Assembly (NCBI GenBank): GCA_023935145.1
Contig: CM043697.1
Location: forward strand, 54,600,001 to 54,664,000
Length of the DNA stretch: 64,000 bases
Origin: Bretschneidera sinensis
Lineage: Eukaryota > Streptophyta > Magnoliopsida > Brassicales > Akaniaceae
Direction: 5' to 3'
In this document: piece by piece, positions 10,723-23,108 of the stretch
Numbering within the stretch: the stretch's first letter is position 1
Layout of the letters: every line of letters starts with the position of its first letter
Program-made: the position numbers and the translations under genes
Notes under the pieces: generated by a model
Seen by the model: only the letters and a program-made list of their open reading frames with translations
Databases searched by the model: none
Told to the model about the DNA's origin: nothing

Positions 10723-11649
10723 TGTCTTCAGTAGATAGACTTCGGGATAGGTCAAGTAGTGACCATGAGGATAGGAAGATTTATCTAGGGAGTTGGAGAA
10801 GGCCATAGGTCTGTCCTCTAGTGGGGGTCAGTCCTCAGAGGAGGTTACCACTCAAGAAGGGGCACTAGGCATGGTTCCCTACACGCCTGGGGAAGAAGAG
10901 AAAAAGGAGGAGGATTCCTCCTCTGAGGGCAAGGATGAGGTGGACGGCACCTTGGCCAGGCTGAGGGGTGACATGATGGTCAAGGAGAAAGTTCAGTGGT
11001 TATTCAAAGCCAACTCTGTGCCCTGCCAAATGGATGATGGGGAGCTTGAAGTCATCCGAAATATGTACCGTATTCCTGAGGAGTACACCCTCAGGCTAGC
11101 TAAGGTTGGAGAGAGGGCCTACGATGCCTTATCGAGTTACGCGCCTTATGAGCTATATGTTTATGAGCAACACATGAAAATTGAGCTTAGGCCTCCTCTC
11201 CACCACTTCTTCTACGCAGTGCTGAGGTACTTTGACATAGCACTGTGTAAGCTGGTTCCGGTGTGCATGATCAAGGCCTTTATTTGTATCTGCACTGAGG
11301 TAGGGGGTTGATGAACAGTAATGTCTTCAAGGCCCACTTCCAGATAAGCAAGCACGGCTAATCTGGGTGGGTCATGATCAACTTGAGGGTGAAAAGGGGG
11401 TTGTTGAAGAAGAAGTCTTCCTCGATCAAGAGGTGGAAGAAGTCCTTCTTCGTCCAGACTGAAAGGAGTTTCGAGGTTCTACTATCTTAGAGTCTAGATC
11501 ACGCGGGAAAGTGTAAGAAGTTTCACCTCCTGAGAAGAAGACATTGAACTCTATGGTGGCTACGCCCCTGGATGTGGTGGCCTTATATGATTATGAGGAG
11601 TTGGCGAGGCATGGCTTCTACCCTTGATGCCTGGAGGAAACCATAGAGA

Positions 11650-11767
11650 GCAGTAATCTCTACGTTTATGCCCTCTTTTTTCTGCTTTTTTTTTTCTTTA
11701 TGTTTTGCTTTGCTTCTTCATATCTACCTTATACTCACTCTTGTACTTTTTCTTCTATGTTTGGGCA
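11650..11767 (+). other. Possible intron in antisense ORF
   Basis: A long T-rich, stop-containing stretch begins near a GTAATCT (about 11655) and ends in TTTGGGCAG at 11767, just before coding-like sequence resumes (AGATAGAGGCTACAGCC). Composition and borders fit a plant spliceosomal intron. The exact donor is uncertain. Confidence 0.35.
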
Positions 11768-12172
11768 GAGATAGAGGCTACAGCCAGGGATAGAGAGCGG
11801 GCCAAAAAGATTGCCCTGGAGAAGAAAAGAGTTGTCCAAGTGAGAAAACAGCTCGTGCCAGCTCAAGGTTCGAGAAAGAGGCTTCAGCCCCTTCCCCCGT
11901 TCCTATTGATGTGGAGAGCCCACCCAAGCTCTTCCCTGAATCGAGGGTTACTGCTACCATGCCCCATCCCAAGTCAACGCAGGCACCATCATCATCTCGG
12001 GGGTCGCTTTCTTCACGCCCAACTGAGGCTTGAAGAATGATGACTTAGTTTTTTCCCATCCCCAAGTAGCTCGAGAGCACATAGTCTTGGGGGTCCTGTC
12101 TCTAGATATGATCGAGCTCTTGTAGAGGTCGATCGAGGGGCTTTAATTGGCGACAGAGGCCTTGACCTCCAA

Positions 12173-12246
12173 GTAAATGTTGTAACTCTTCCTTCCTTAG
12201 ATTTCTTCTTCTTCTTGGTGGCTAATAATTTTTTTTTTTGTTTCAG
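12173..12246 (+). other. Possible 74-base intron in antisense ORF
   Basis: Donor GTAAATG at 12173, a T-rich body and acceptor TTTGTTTCAG ending at 12246. This is the best-formed intron signature in the antisense ORF, on the plus strand only. Confidence 0.4.
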
Positions 12247-12506
12247 TCGGGCGTGTTGCTTGCGGTGCTATCGCGCCGATGTTTGGACATGGCTGGGAAG
12301 TTGGGTCGGTTCAAGAAAAAGCTAGACGAGAGTGGTGAGCTCATTTGGTAGCTGCAGGCATCCCTAGAGGGGGCCAACTGGGCTAAGATAGAGCCGCGCA
12401 GGAGAAAGATGTCCTGCGCCTGAAGAGAGACGGTGCAGTAGCTTCAAAACAGCAGCTGAGGGAGGAGGCGGAGAAGGCCACTAAGAGGGCCGTGGAGGAG
12501 GACCTA

Positions 12507-14582
12507 TGTAACGACCCATCCCGGGTTGGCCACCCCCAAGACGGTGTTATCACATTTTGAAAATACCAACACAACACATATATGCGACAATAAAAATAAT
12601 ACCAACATAAATTTTTACATCAATTCTCAACCCTCAACAGGCGATATACATCATTTTGATATTGACTTAAACATTTTATACAACATAATATGCATGAATA
12701 TTTACAAATAAATTTTTATTTTATTTTCTCATTACTCTGAGGATGTGGACACGTACGTGGCTTATAGATAATGACTTCGTCTGAATCTTAACTCACCAAA
12801 TTATATGTCGTGCCTACTACTTGAAATCATTGTACAATGAAGAGTGAGCTTCACAAGCTCAGTGAATTAAATTTACTAGAAGTATTCGATTTTATACTCC
12901 CAGTTACATCTTATAATTCAATTACTTCTAAAAAAGCTTCCAATATTCATTTATCTTTTTCCTCAAATAATTCAATGACAATCTTCTGTAATCATTACTC
13001 AATTTCATAATTCCCCTATTACACAATTTCTTCTTAAGTTACTCATCAAGCATATCAATCTTTCAATCATATATTTAATCATCTCTAAATCCTCAATTCA
13101 ACATTATCATTTACCTCATTATGAGGTTCACAACATATAATAACTCGCTCAAACAATTCTTATCATATCTTATTTCCATATTTCTTCCTTAGCATATTTG
13201 TCTCTCTGTGAGACTCATTCTGCTATCAATAAGTTTACAATCATGAATAGCACTTTAGCATCTCAAGATATAACAATCAATATTTAAAGCAAATGCAATG
13301 CGTGAAGTTAAATGTTATTATTATTGGGAACATTTTCCCACAAGTCGACATGTTTTTATCTTAGACTGGCTGCCTTCCCGGTTCTTTCATTCTCATTTAG
13401 ACCGGCTGCCTTCCCGGTTCTTTTATTCTCATTTAGACCAACTGCCTTCCCAGTTATTTTATTTTCATTTAGACCGACTGTCTTCCCGGTTCTTTTGTTT
13501 TCATTTAGACCGGCTGCCCTCCCGGTTCTTTTATTTCATGCATATGCATATGAATATGCATATGAATAATAAAATAAAAACAAGCATGTATTCAGACATT
13601 TAAACTAACTATCCTGATTTTTCTCAAATTATTATTTGAAAAATTCCACTAAATTCTTCTCCTCATAAATCGTATCAAATCATCAACCATAGCTCGTCAA
13701 GAATTTTATTTATCACCTTTATTATTAAATTGACTCATTATTCTAATAATATTACTTCTCATATAATAATTTTCTGCACATCCATTATTCCTATCATACC
13801 TATCAACCAATTTTCATCTACCACCAAAGTGTAAGTTAATAATTTATTCGAATATTATCACTATATATTTCATATTTATCTTGATTACTTAAAGTAAATC
13901 TAACTCACCACGTAGCACTTAGAGCTACCCCTGGATCACCTCTTTGCCTTTCCTGCTCCTCTCAGCAATTTCCCCCAGTTGCTGATCGTCAACACCGGAC
14001 ATAATATTTATATTAAATTTCTAATTTATTCTTCAATTCTTCCATAACTCACACCCTTTGAAAATTCCCACTTTGAATTCCGGGAAATTTCATATATGCT
14101 AAATTTCAAAAATAAACGTTACATTATAACCTTCTATTTTTCTTAGAGTTTCTCGTGATTCTCTACAAAATTTTCCCGTAAACCCCTTCAAAATTTTACT
14201 TTTTCAACCTTTCTTTCGATCCCAAAGTGTTTAAAGAAAGAGAGTTGAATCGTAGTTGAAGGAAAACCAAACAGGATTTGGTAAGTAATTAATAAAATAA
14301 CTAAAGTTATATATATATATATATACAAAACTTTAAACCATAGTCAGCATCCCCCCCCCCCCATATTCTGCCACAAAATTGTAGTGTTGTCTTACATGTA
14401 GCATTACAATTCTCTGTTGGTAACATGTGGCAACACCTATTGCCACGTTTATTTTTTAGAATTGTTTTATAAAAATTAAATCTTTCGCATATATATATAT
14501 ATATATATATATATTATTCTAACTCCATGTCATATTTATTAAATCACTTTTTTACCATTTCTTTATGAATACAGGTATTACA
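12507..14582 (-). repeat. Element C 3' LTR
   Basis: This 2,076-base LTR matches the right-hand copy end to end. It includes a 36-bp repeat array (13363-13545), an ATGCATATG-type stretch, and two (TA)n tracts near 14310 and 14495. It also preserves the uninterrupted form (CCCCTATTACAC near 13015) of the site where element H entered the other LTR. Short frames inside it are not genes. Confidence 0.92.
13363..13545. repeat. 36-bp tandem repeat, five units, in LTR of C
   Basis: Units carry AGACCGGCTGCCTTCCCGGT followed by a TTTATTCTCATTT tail. The other LTR has five equivalent units at about 37972-38145, so the array predates insertion. The 36-base period keeps frames open and explains the small plus-strand frames here. 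Confidence 0.93.
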
Positions 14583-14639
14583 ATTCTACCCACCTTACAA
14601 AAATTTCGTCCTCGAAATTTCCTTACCTAATTCATGAAA

Positions 14640-15004
14640 GAGTTGGGGGTATTCTTTCCTCATTTTGTTTCATGCTCCCAAGTGACTTCTTCGACATCTT
14701 TGTTCCACTATAATATTTGAATCAAATGAATGACTTTATTATGCAAGATTTGTTCTTTTCTGTCTAGAATTCTGACCGGTACTTGCATAAAAGTCAAATC
14801 TTTTTGAAGTTCTATCACCAAAATCGAGATACTATGGGATTCATCGTGTAAGTACTTTCTCAACAGTGACACATGAAACACATTATGTAACTGCTTTGAC
14901 TTTGGGGGCAAATCCAATCGATATGCTATTGGTCCAATTCTCTCAATCACCTCATATAGCCCCACAAATCTCGGGCTTAACTTTCCCTTCTTTTTAAACC
15001 TCAA
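14640..15004 (-). pseudogene. Element C integrase C-terminus with chromodomain-like region
   Basis: The minus strand reads [20 protein letters not shown], then VAYRL-type and [12 protein letters not shown] motifs characteristic of the Tekay/Del integrase tail. A chromodomain-like segment follows ([11 protein letters not shown] near 14790; VTWEHE near 14670). A stop at about 14710 interrupts it. In chromoviruses this domain targets integration to heterochromatin. The protein cannot be made intact here. Confidence 0.75.
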
Positions 15005-15099
15005 TACACCCTTCCACAGAGATATCTTAAAAAGTACCCAATCACCAACTTGAAACTCAAGAGGTCATCTTCTTTTATAACTATATCCCTTCTGTCTGT

Positions 15100-15950
15100 C
15101 CTGTGCTGCTCTAAGGTTCTCTCTAACTAGTTTGATCCTCTCAGTAGTCAAATCTATCATTTCTGGACCAAATATTTTTCTCTCTCTAACTTCTTCCCAT
15201 TATACTGGAGTTCTACACCTCCTACCATATAAAGCCTTTATGGTGCCATCCCAAAACTAGTTTGATATTGATTATTGTATACAAATTTGATTAAAGACAA
15301 ATAAGTATCCCAGCTCACTGAGAAACTTAATACATTTGCCCTCAATATATCTTCTAGTATTCTGATGATTCTCTTCGTTTGCCCGTCAGTTTGTGGATGG
15401 AAAGATGTACTAAATTGCAATTGCGTACCCATAGCTTCTTGAAATCCTTTCCAAAATCTAGAGGTAAATCTAGAATCTCAAGAATACTCCATGTAATTTT
15501 ACTATCTCCGCTACATACAATTCACCTAACTTTTCAATACTCCAAGTAGTTTTAATAGGAAGAAAATGTGAGGACTTAGAAAGTCTATCCACTATAACCC
15601 ATACAACGTCATGTCCTCTCTAGGTACAGGGAAAACCAAAGACAAAATCCATATTCATGTTTTCTCATGGCCACTCAGGTACTGGAAGAGGTTGTAATAA
15701 ACTACTGGATATCTATCTTCGACTTCACCTATTGATAAGTCAAACATCTAGAAATATGTTCTGCTACATCCTTCTTCATCCCTGGCCACCAATAATTCTG
15801 TCTCAACCCCCTGTACATCTTATTATTTACCTAGATGCATGGAATATATAGAATCATGAGTCTCTCTTAGTATCTCCTTTCTCATTTCCACATCATTGGG
15901 AACACAAACTTGATGCCCCAATACCACCATATCATCTTCTCTAATTCTAA
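15100..15950 (-). pseudogene. Element C integrase core
   Basis: On the minus strand the zinc-binding region reads YRGLRQNYWWPGMKKDV (about 15830-15780), followed by the catalytic-core start MNMDFVFGFPC (about 15655) and, after frame breaks, FHPQTDGQTKR with the conserved glycine/glutamine region (15400-15360). Several stops and a frameshift near 15500 disable it. Family: Ty3/gypsy integrase (DDE type). Confidence 0.75.
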
Positions 15951-16239
15951 ACTCAGTCGGCTTCCCACTCAATACTCCCTGTCTGATCTTCTCTGTCCCT
16001 TCACATCTACCCAGTATCTATAATAAATGATCAATAATAGAAGATTGTACCACCATATTTGCTATCAATACTCCTCTATTATCGACACTTAACTGCATCC
16101 TCATTTTTCTTAATTCTATCATCAAGCTAGTACTATGACTCCCAATAGTAGTTAATCTCCCTGTAGCCTTTCTGCTCTAAATATCAGCTACTACATTAGT
16201 CTTTCCTGGATGATAATGAATTGTACAATCATAATCACT

Positions 16240-17561
16240 AATTAACTCCATCCACCTCCTTTGCCTCAAATTCAACTCTTTCTGGGTAGATAAATGCGTC
16301 AAACTTTTATGATCAGTAAAAATTTCACAATTGGCTCCATACAGATGATGTCTTCAAATCATCAAAGCAAAAACTATGGCAGCCAATTCTAAATTATGGG
16401 TCGGGTAATTCCTCTCATGGTTCTTCAATTGCCTAGATGCATAAGCTATAACTCTCCCATGTTGCATCAACACACATCCCAACCCATGATGTGACGCATC
16501 ATTATATACCACAAATTCTTCATTACCAGAAGGAAGCACTAATATCGGGGCAGTAGTCAATTTTTCTTTCAACAACTGGAAACTCTTCTCACATTCTTTT
16601 GACCACCTAAACTTCACTTCTTTCCTGGTCGATCTAATCAATGGTCCAGCAATCATAGAAATTTTTTGGATAAATCTCCTATAATAACCGGCCAACCCCA
16701 AAAAGGTTCTAATTTCAGTTACACTCGTGGGTCTTTCCCAATTCAACACTGCTTCTACTTTCTATGGGTTAACTACTATTCCCTCTCCCGACACGACATA
16801 CCCCAAAAAGGATATTTCAATCAACTAAAACTCATACTTAGAGAACTTTGCATATAATTTCTCTCTCAGAATTTCCAACACTATCTCTAAATGTTGCATA
16901 TGCTCCTCTTCATTCTTGGAATTTACCAGAATATCATCAATAAACACAATCACAAATCTATCCAAGAATGGTTTAAACACCCGATTCATTAGATCCATAA
17001 ATGTTGCAGGAGCATTAGTCAACCCAAATGGCATCACCAGGAACTCATGAAGGCCATAACATGTCCTAAAAGTAGTCTTAGGCACGTCCCCCTCCTTTAT
17101 CCTCAATTGATGATAATCCGATCTCAGGTCTATCTTAGAAAACACCCTAGCTCCTTGTGACTGCTCGAATAAATCATCTATCCTAGGCGAAGGGTATCTA
17201 TTCTTGATGATGATCTTATTAAACTGTCTATAATCAATACACAACCTCATTGTCCCGTCCTTTTTCTTGACAAACAACACAGGGGCTCCCCAAGGTGACA
17301 ACTAGGTCGAATAAATTTTTTATCTAGTAACTCATGAAGCTGAACTTTCAACTCTCTCAATTCAATTGTTGCCATTCTATAAGGTGCTGATCCTGGAATC
17401 ACTTCAATAGAAAACTCAATCTCCCTATTGGGAGGCAAACCAGACAACTCCTCAGGGAATACGTCAAAAAAATCTTTCACTACTAAGATTTCTTCTAACT
17501 TCCTACTTTCCTTGCTAGAATCCACCACATATGCCAAATACCCCTCACAACCATTCTTCAA
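16240..17561 (-). pseudogene. Element C reverse transcriptase-RNase H
   Basis: RT begins in the 17561-17247 frame (motif LPPNREIEFSIEVIPGSAPY), shifts frame and runs 17301-16825 with [35 protein letters not shown] and catalytic FIDDIL (about 16945-16931), both aspartates present. RNase H follows in 16749-16240 with [17 protein letters not shown] and [19 protein letters not shown]. Breaks lie near 17290, 16820 and 16354. The catalytic RT motif is intact even though the ORF is not. Confidence 0.88.
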
Positions 17562-17681
17562 CCATTTACTAGCAGTTAAGGCATATATAAGACAGTTAGC
17601 AAGTATCTTACGCTCTCCTTAAAAGTTAAACTCCTTCTATCCGGGTATCTTGAACACTACATTTTTCCTAAAACAATCTAC

Positions 17682-17975
17682 CTAAGCATGAAATGCAGTT
17701 AACCAATTCATCCCCAGAATTAAATCAAAATATTTTATATCTAAAGGCAATAAATCAACTTCGAATTCTCTATCAACAATATTAATCACAAAAACTCGAT
17801 GAATTGTCCTAATAATAACTCTATCTCCAGAAAGAACCTCAAAAATAATCGAATGCATCAAAAGACTAGCACTAGCATCAATAGATTTCATATAAATACT
17901 AGATGCAAAAGAATGGGTTGCACCAGGATCAATCAATAATCTAGCAGGCGTACCAATGATAGATATTATACCCAT
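17682..17975 (-). pseudogene. Element C aspartic protease
   Basis: The 97-residue frame contains LLIDPGATHSFAS, the retropepsin active-site triad in the DxGATHSF form of Tekay-like elements, and the closing hydrophobic ILGMNWL motif. It lies between the zinc-knuckle region and RT, as expected. It is a fragment of the pol polyprotein with no start of its own. Confidence 0.85.
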
Positions 17976-18077
17976 AACAACATCAGAAGTGGCTTGTGCA
18001 TCCTATTGGGTCAATGCATAGACTCTGCTGTCTCTGGACTGAAACTGGCTGCTACATCCTCTCTCAACTACTGATCC

Positions 18078-18293
18078 TCAACCTCTGCCCTGCACACTCC
18101 CTGATCCACCACTTCTCTCTATCGGTCTTCTCCCAACATTTTCAATACTTACATCAGCAGATTTCCCCACTAGACAATCTACAACAACATGTCCTCCCTC
18201 ACCACATACAAACCATATCTGTGTAGGGCAATTTTGAGACAGATACCCCATCTGATTACATCTAAAGCAAACCCTTGACACTTGATCATACAT
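18078..18293 (-). pseudogene. Element C gag zinc-knuckle region
   Basis: The minus frame reads CFRCNQMGYLSQNC, a CX2CX4HX4C knuckle with the histidine replaced by tyrosine, followed by a second partial motif (CGEGGHVVVDC). This is the nucleocapsid part of gag and would bind genomic RNA if intact. Confidence 0.75.
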
Positions 18294-18539
18294 CAGATTA
18301 CCACTTCCCTTGGTGGCATACTTACTTCTCTACCATAGCTCCTAATTCCCATAGCCCGTCTCCCAAATCTAGGGGTCCCACCGGTATTACTCTGAGCTAC
18401 AAAAGCAACAAATCCTGCTTGCCTCTGACTCTGTAATACAGTTCCTTGTGACAAGGAACGCTCCCTCTAGGGTGGTCTCTCGCCCTATACACCCATACTA
18501 CTACCACCTCTAGGTCCCTCAAATGTAGACCTCTTCAGC

Positions 18540-19470
18540 CAATCTCTCCTACCTCTAAACCCCATCAAATCATTCTCAATCTATAATGCTTTATCCACCA
18601 GTATAGCATAATTCCCTATGCCAATGTAAGAGAGTTTAGATCGAATTTCATAGTATAACTCGTCTAAAAATTGTTTACATTTCCTCTCCTATGTATTCAC
18701 TAACTTAGGTAAAAACCTTAATAGAGTTATAAATCTACAATCATACTCTGCCATAGATAAGGTACTCTATCTTAAGTGAATAAAATCTCTCTCCTGCTAG
18801 GTTCGAAATGTATTTGGAAAGTATTTTGCAAAGACCTCCTCCTTAAACTTACTCCAAGTTAAAGATTGTTCCACCTATGCACTCACCATAGGTAGAATAT
18901 CTTCCCACCATTGTGAAGCCTCACCCTCCAGCATAAATGCAACAAAAACAACCTTTTGTTTATCTTTCACTGGTAAAACTTCAAAATATTTCTCAACATG
19001 TCTAATCCACTGCTGAGTTTCCATAAGATTTACAAAACCTCTAAAAGACTGGGGTTTAAACTTAAGAAACCTCACAAAACAATCCCCTTGCATCTCACGT
19101 GCAAACATACCTTCTCTCTCATAAACCTCTCGTCTCACCATATCAAGTTCTACTCTACCCTTTTCCTCTAATCTCCTCTGCAGATTATCAGCCCTTTCTT
19201 CACCTGTATTCATCCTTTTTGTAGCACGATTAAGAGTTTCTCTCAATTCATCCTTTCTAACCTCAGATTCACTCCAAGCTCTACTAGTACCAGTTGCACT
19301 ATCAATCTGTTCCTTCGCAGGAACCACAGACTCAACTTCCCCCTCTGTTTTAGTTTTTTTAAATATTGGGGGTCTACCACGTCCCCTCTGATTTTGAATT
19401 CTACCTCTAGCTCAACATGTCCACGTTTCATCATCAGACTCTACATTAAAATATAATTTATTTATATATT
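18540..19470 (-). pseudogene. Element C gag
   Basis: On the minus strand an RGRGRP-type basic N-terminus (about 19395-19380) is followed in the 19327-18875 frame by a charged helical region and the retrotransposon gag core (FLKFKPQSFRGF, WIRHVEKYFEVL, FMLEGEASQWWED). Later gag sequence down to about 18540 is frame-broken. The core is the capsid-like domain of Ty3/gypsy elements. Confidence 0.8.
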
Positions 19471-19517
19471 CCACTTCTTTAAGTTCTCATGCAGTTTACA
19501 GAATCATAAAACCTAAT

Positions 19518-19529
19518 GCTCTGATACCA
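19518..19529 (-). promoter_or_regulatory. Element C primer-binding site (tRNA-iMet type)
   Basis: The minus strand reads TGGTATCAGAGC, complementary to the 3' end of initiator methionine tRNA. It lies four bases inside the right LTR, fixing that LTR as the 5' LTR and the element as minus-strand. Confidence 0.92.
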
Positions 19530-19533
19530 AAAT

Positions 19534-20045
19534 TGTAACGACCCATCCCGGGTTGGCCAACCCAAGACGGTGTCGTCACATTTTGAAAATCCCAGCATGA
19601 CACATATATGTAACAATAAAAATAATACCAAGAGAAATTTTTACATCAATCCTCAACCCTTAACAGAGGAGATACATCATTCTGATCTTGACTCAAACAT
19701 TTTATTCAACGTAATATGCATGAATATTTACAAATAAATTCTTATTTTATATTCTTATTAGTTTGAGGATGTGGACATGCACATGGCTTACAGATAATGA
19801 CTTCGTCTGAATCTCAACTCACCAAACTATTTGTTGTGCCTGCTACCTGAAATCATTGTACATTGAGGAGTGAGCTTCACAAGCTCAGTGATTTTAATTT
19901 ACTAGAAGTATTCGATTTTATACTCCTAGTTACATCTTATAATTCAGTTACTTCTAAAAAATCTGCTGATATTCATTCATCTTTTTCCTCAAATAATTCA
20001 ATAACAATCTTCTGTAATCACTACTCAATTTCGTAATTCCTCTAT
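19534..20045 (-). repeat. Element C 5' LTR, part 1
   Basis: Begins TGTAACGACCC as at 12507 and is cut at 20045 by element H. Its last five bases TCTAT pair with CCTAT at 37623-37627 as the target duplication (one mismatch). The LTR resumes at 37623. Confidence 0.92.
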
Positions 20046-21622
20046 TGATGAACGAATATTTGTCCTAGTATTTTGTATATTTTCAAGTATTTATTTATAT
20101 GTTTAGCTTAGGGATTTTTTACTTTGAGTTGTTTTTTGTTTTTTTACAGGTTCACAAGAACTTGGAAAGGAGTTTCACTAAATTGCCAGATTTACCTGTA
20201 CATATTAGTCATTTTTGTGGAATAAACTATATTGATTCAAAAATAATAAGGTGATAAGACATATATGCTTGGAAAGATCCAGATGTCTATTTTCTAGAGA
20301 ATTTTATGGCTTGTAAATATGATTTTTATAGAGAAAGTTATGGTAGTTTTAGTAGACAAAGGTTAGGCTATGCGTGATTTCAGTGTGGCAAAAGTGATTT
20401 TTGCGGATTAAACTGTATTGATTTAGGAAGAACTAGGAGATGAACCATATATGCTTAGAAAGATTCGGATGTCTATTTTCTAGAGAATTTTATGGCTTGT
20501 AAATATGATCTTTTTAGAAAAAGTTATGGCAGTTTTAGCAGAACTGGGCCTGGACAGCAGCAGAAGCACACGACCCGAACAGATACCCTAGGACGACTTT
20601 TATGTCTACAAAGCCGTCTCCATACAGCTATATATAGGAATTTTAGACTTAGAGAAATGGGAAGAGATGACAGCAGTTCTTTGAGAGATATTATCAAGAG
20701 GAGTTTTGGGAGATTAAAGAAGGACAGTTTCTTCCATCATGATGGCTTATCGAGAGATAAAAGACGACTATCAATCGCTTCAAGACTTTGAGGATTCATC
20801 TTGTAATTCATGAAGAAATTCTATCTTTGCTCCTTTTGTCCTTCAATACGCTTGTAACCCTAGTATTTGAATTCTGTGATTGGGATTTAAACATGAGCGG
20901 ATGAACGCATTGTTGGGCGTTTGACTTAGCTGCCTTGATTGTTTTGGATATTTTGGTGGATTTAGTTTTATGAAATTTTTCAGATTATTTCTTATTTAAT
21001 ATTCTTCATACCTTTGATTATTTCTTGTGGATTGGCCATCTATTATTGATAGTTAAGGTTAATATTTGAGATTAGGTTGAGGACAAATCATCTAGACCTA
21101 ATTAAGCTTTCTTGAATAGGAATTTAAATCAGGATTCAAATCAAATTGTGATTTAGGTGGTTATGTTTTCTTTATACTTAATTTAACTAATTAATTGATG
21201 AACACAATCCATGGGATTTAATTAATTAGTTATAAATTGATAATAAATACGATCAATGGCATTCTCTAGTCTTAACCGAAATACCAATAATCTTGGATGT
21301 TGATTAATTCTTTATATTCACCAAATGTTCCAATTCATGATTGGATAGCATGCTAAACTCCCAATTGTTCTCATTGATTATACTCATCTCTTCATAATTC
21401 GTTGTGTTTAATTTACTTAATTGTTTGTATTTCAATTTTCTCTTCACCAATCTTTTAATTAGAGTATTTAGGATTTAATTTCAGAGTTTGTTTTAGTAAT
21501 TTTAAAAAAGTAATTTAGGATTTAAACCACTGCAATTCCTTGAGAGATCGACCTTGAGAGTAAACTCATCGCAATACTATTTGTGATTCGTGCACTTGTG
21601 AGTATTTAAAATTTGCGCATCA
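20046..21622 (+). repeat. Element H 5' LTR
   Basis: TGATGAACG to GCGCATCA. It contains a block of about 210 bases (20150-20367) repeated in part at 20395-20555, which also occurs once in F-element LTRs. A TATA-like TATATATA lies at 20629-20636. The frame at 20492-20791 is LTR sequence read by chance. Confidence 0.92.
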
Positions 21623-21864
21623 AGTTTTTGGCGCCGTTTTCGGGAATTGGTGTTTAATTCTTTAGTTATTTTCTTTGTTTTTATTTTTATTTTTATTTCT
21701 TTTCTTTTCTTTCTTTTAGGCGTAATTTTTATTTCTTTTTATTTTGTCGAATTTTCTTTATTTGCTTCTTGATTTTCTTGATTTAAATTGGCATTAATTT
21801 GTTTCTTGATTTTTGCTCTCTTGATTCCTGGTAGTTTAATTTTTCTTTTGTTTTCTTTAGGTAC
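21623..21864 (+). promoter_or_regulatory. Element H primer-binding site and leader
   Basis: AGTTTTTGGCGCCGTTTTCG follows the LTR. TGGCGCCGTTTTCGGGAA resembles the complement of the tRNA-Asp 3' end, the usual Athila primer. The rest of the leader is T-rich, with no gene. Confidence 0.85.
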
Positions 21865-22857
21865 ATGCACGGTAGAAGATCCCAAGGGAGAAATCTAGTG
21901 CCAGCAATAGACAAGATCTATAGGCTAAGGGAGACGTTATAGCCTATGGAAGAGGAAGAAAAGGTTGAGGGAATAGAAAAAAGAGGAGCCTGAAAGAATG
22001 GAAGGAGCTGAAAGACAAATTATGATGAAGGAGTATGCAAGGCCGATCATTGGCACTTCCACATCTTGCATCCAATTGGGCGAAGCTGCACGGAATTATG
22101 ACATAAAAAATATCCACTTTAGCATGCTCCCTTCATTTCCAATTGAAGACCCATTAACCTTCATAGGGGATTTCTATGCAACAGTGCATACTTTTTCTCT
22201 ACAGGGGCTGAATGAGGATCAACTCAGGATGAGATGCTTCCCCTACACATTAAAAGATAGAGCAAAGGTGTGGTTGATGACTCTTCCACCTGGTTCTTTG
22301 ACTACATGGGAAGCGGTCTACAATCAGTTCATGAACAAATTCTACTCCCATCAGAAGACCACTGAGTTGAGAATTAAGATTGCCACATTCTCACAAATGG
22401 AGGGAGAACCCTTCCAAGAAGTATGGGACAGGTTCAAGATGCTTTTAATCCAGTATCCCCACTATCATTACCCATTGCAGCTACAAAGTCAATTCTTCTA
22501 TTATGGATTGACACGTTAGTGTCAATATACGGTTGATAACACTACCGGTGGAGCCATGGGAGAAAAGACTACTAAGAAGACATGTAAGCTATATGAGATG
22601 TTGGGTGCTAATTCCCAACAAAAGAGCATAAGAGGAAGGAGAGTTGGGGTTAATGAATTAAGCCCAACAACGATATGGCAATGTAACTTGCAGAGTTAAC
22701 CAAACAAGTCAAACTTCTCACTACCACAAACACGCCCAATCATGAGGTATGTGAAGTTTGTGGGGTTTTTGGTCACAGTGCTAACACTTGTTCTTTGTCT
22801 TATGAATCTTATGCAGGAAATAAACAAGAACAAGTTAATACAATAGAGTCTTACTAA
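21865..22857 (+). pseudogene. Element H gag, with zinc knuckle
   Basis: From ATG 21865 an arginine-rich start is cut by stops near 21940 and 21990. The main frame (21998-22519) carries the gag core (HFSMLPSFPIEDPLTFIGDF, MRCFPYTLKDRAKVWLM, TTWEAVYNQFMNKFY). TAG at 22517 and further breaks follow. The knuckle CEVCGVFGHSANTC (22750-22791) fits CX2CX4HX4C exactly. Capsid and nucleocapsid functions are inferred from the family. The gene cannot be read through. Confidence 0.82.
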
Positions 22858-23108
22858 CCTAGGCTGAGAAATGATCCAATTCTAACACCTACAACCCTGG
22901 GTAGAGAAATCATCCCAATTTCTCCTGGAAGACTAACAACGCTCCGGCATATGCTCAAAGTTCAAGACTGGTTCAATATCAAAACCAAGTTGCACCACCC
23001 ATTCAGTATAGAAATCCAACTTTTGAGGAGAACTTGAGTGCTTTTATTCAAGTTCGCAAAGAGACCTATGAGACACACAGCTAAAGGTTAGATTCCAAAG
23101 AGGCATCA

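Larger units (their letters stand above)
10723..12506 (+). pseudogene. Antisense ORF of element D, 5' part (gypsy-type transposase-like)
   Basis: Begins at ATG 10723 with a serine- and acid-rich N-terminus (MSSVDRLRDRSSSDHED), shifts frame near 10790 and continues through 11311. The segment at about 11040-11290 (VIRNMYRIPEEYTLRLAK, then a Y-x4-YE motif and RPPLHHFF) resembles the plant domain catalogued as putative gypsy-type transposase (PF04195), known from antisense extra ORFs of Tat elements. After the stop at 11309 similarity continues in other frames (11360-11640: GLLKKKSSSIKRWKKSFF), then coiled-coil-like charged sequence to 12506. There element C interrupts it, and it resumes at 39243. 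Function in the retroelement is unknown. It lies on the strand opposite gag-pol. Confidence 0.65.

Noticed and set aside
13298..13603. Frames with repeated RLPSRFF-like phrases
   Set aside because: Translation of the 36-bp array in the LTR of element C.
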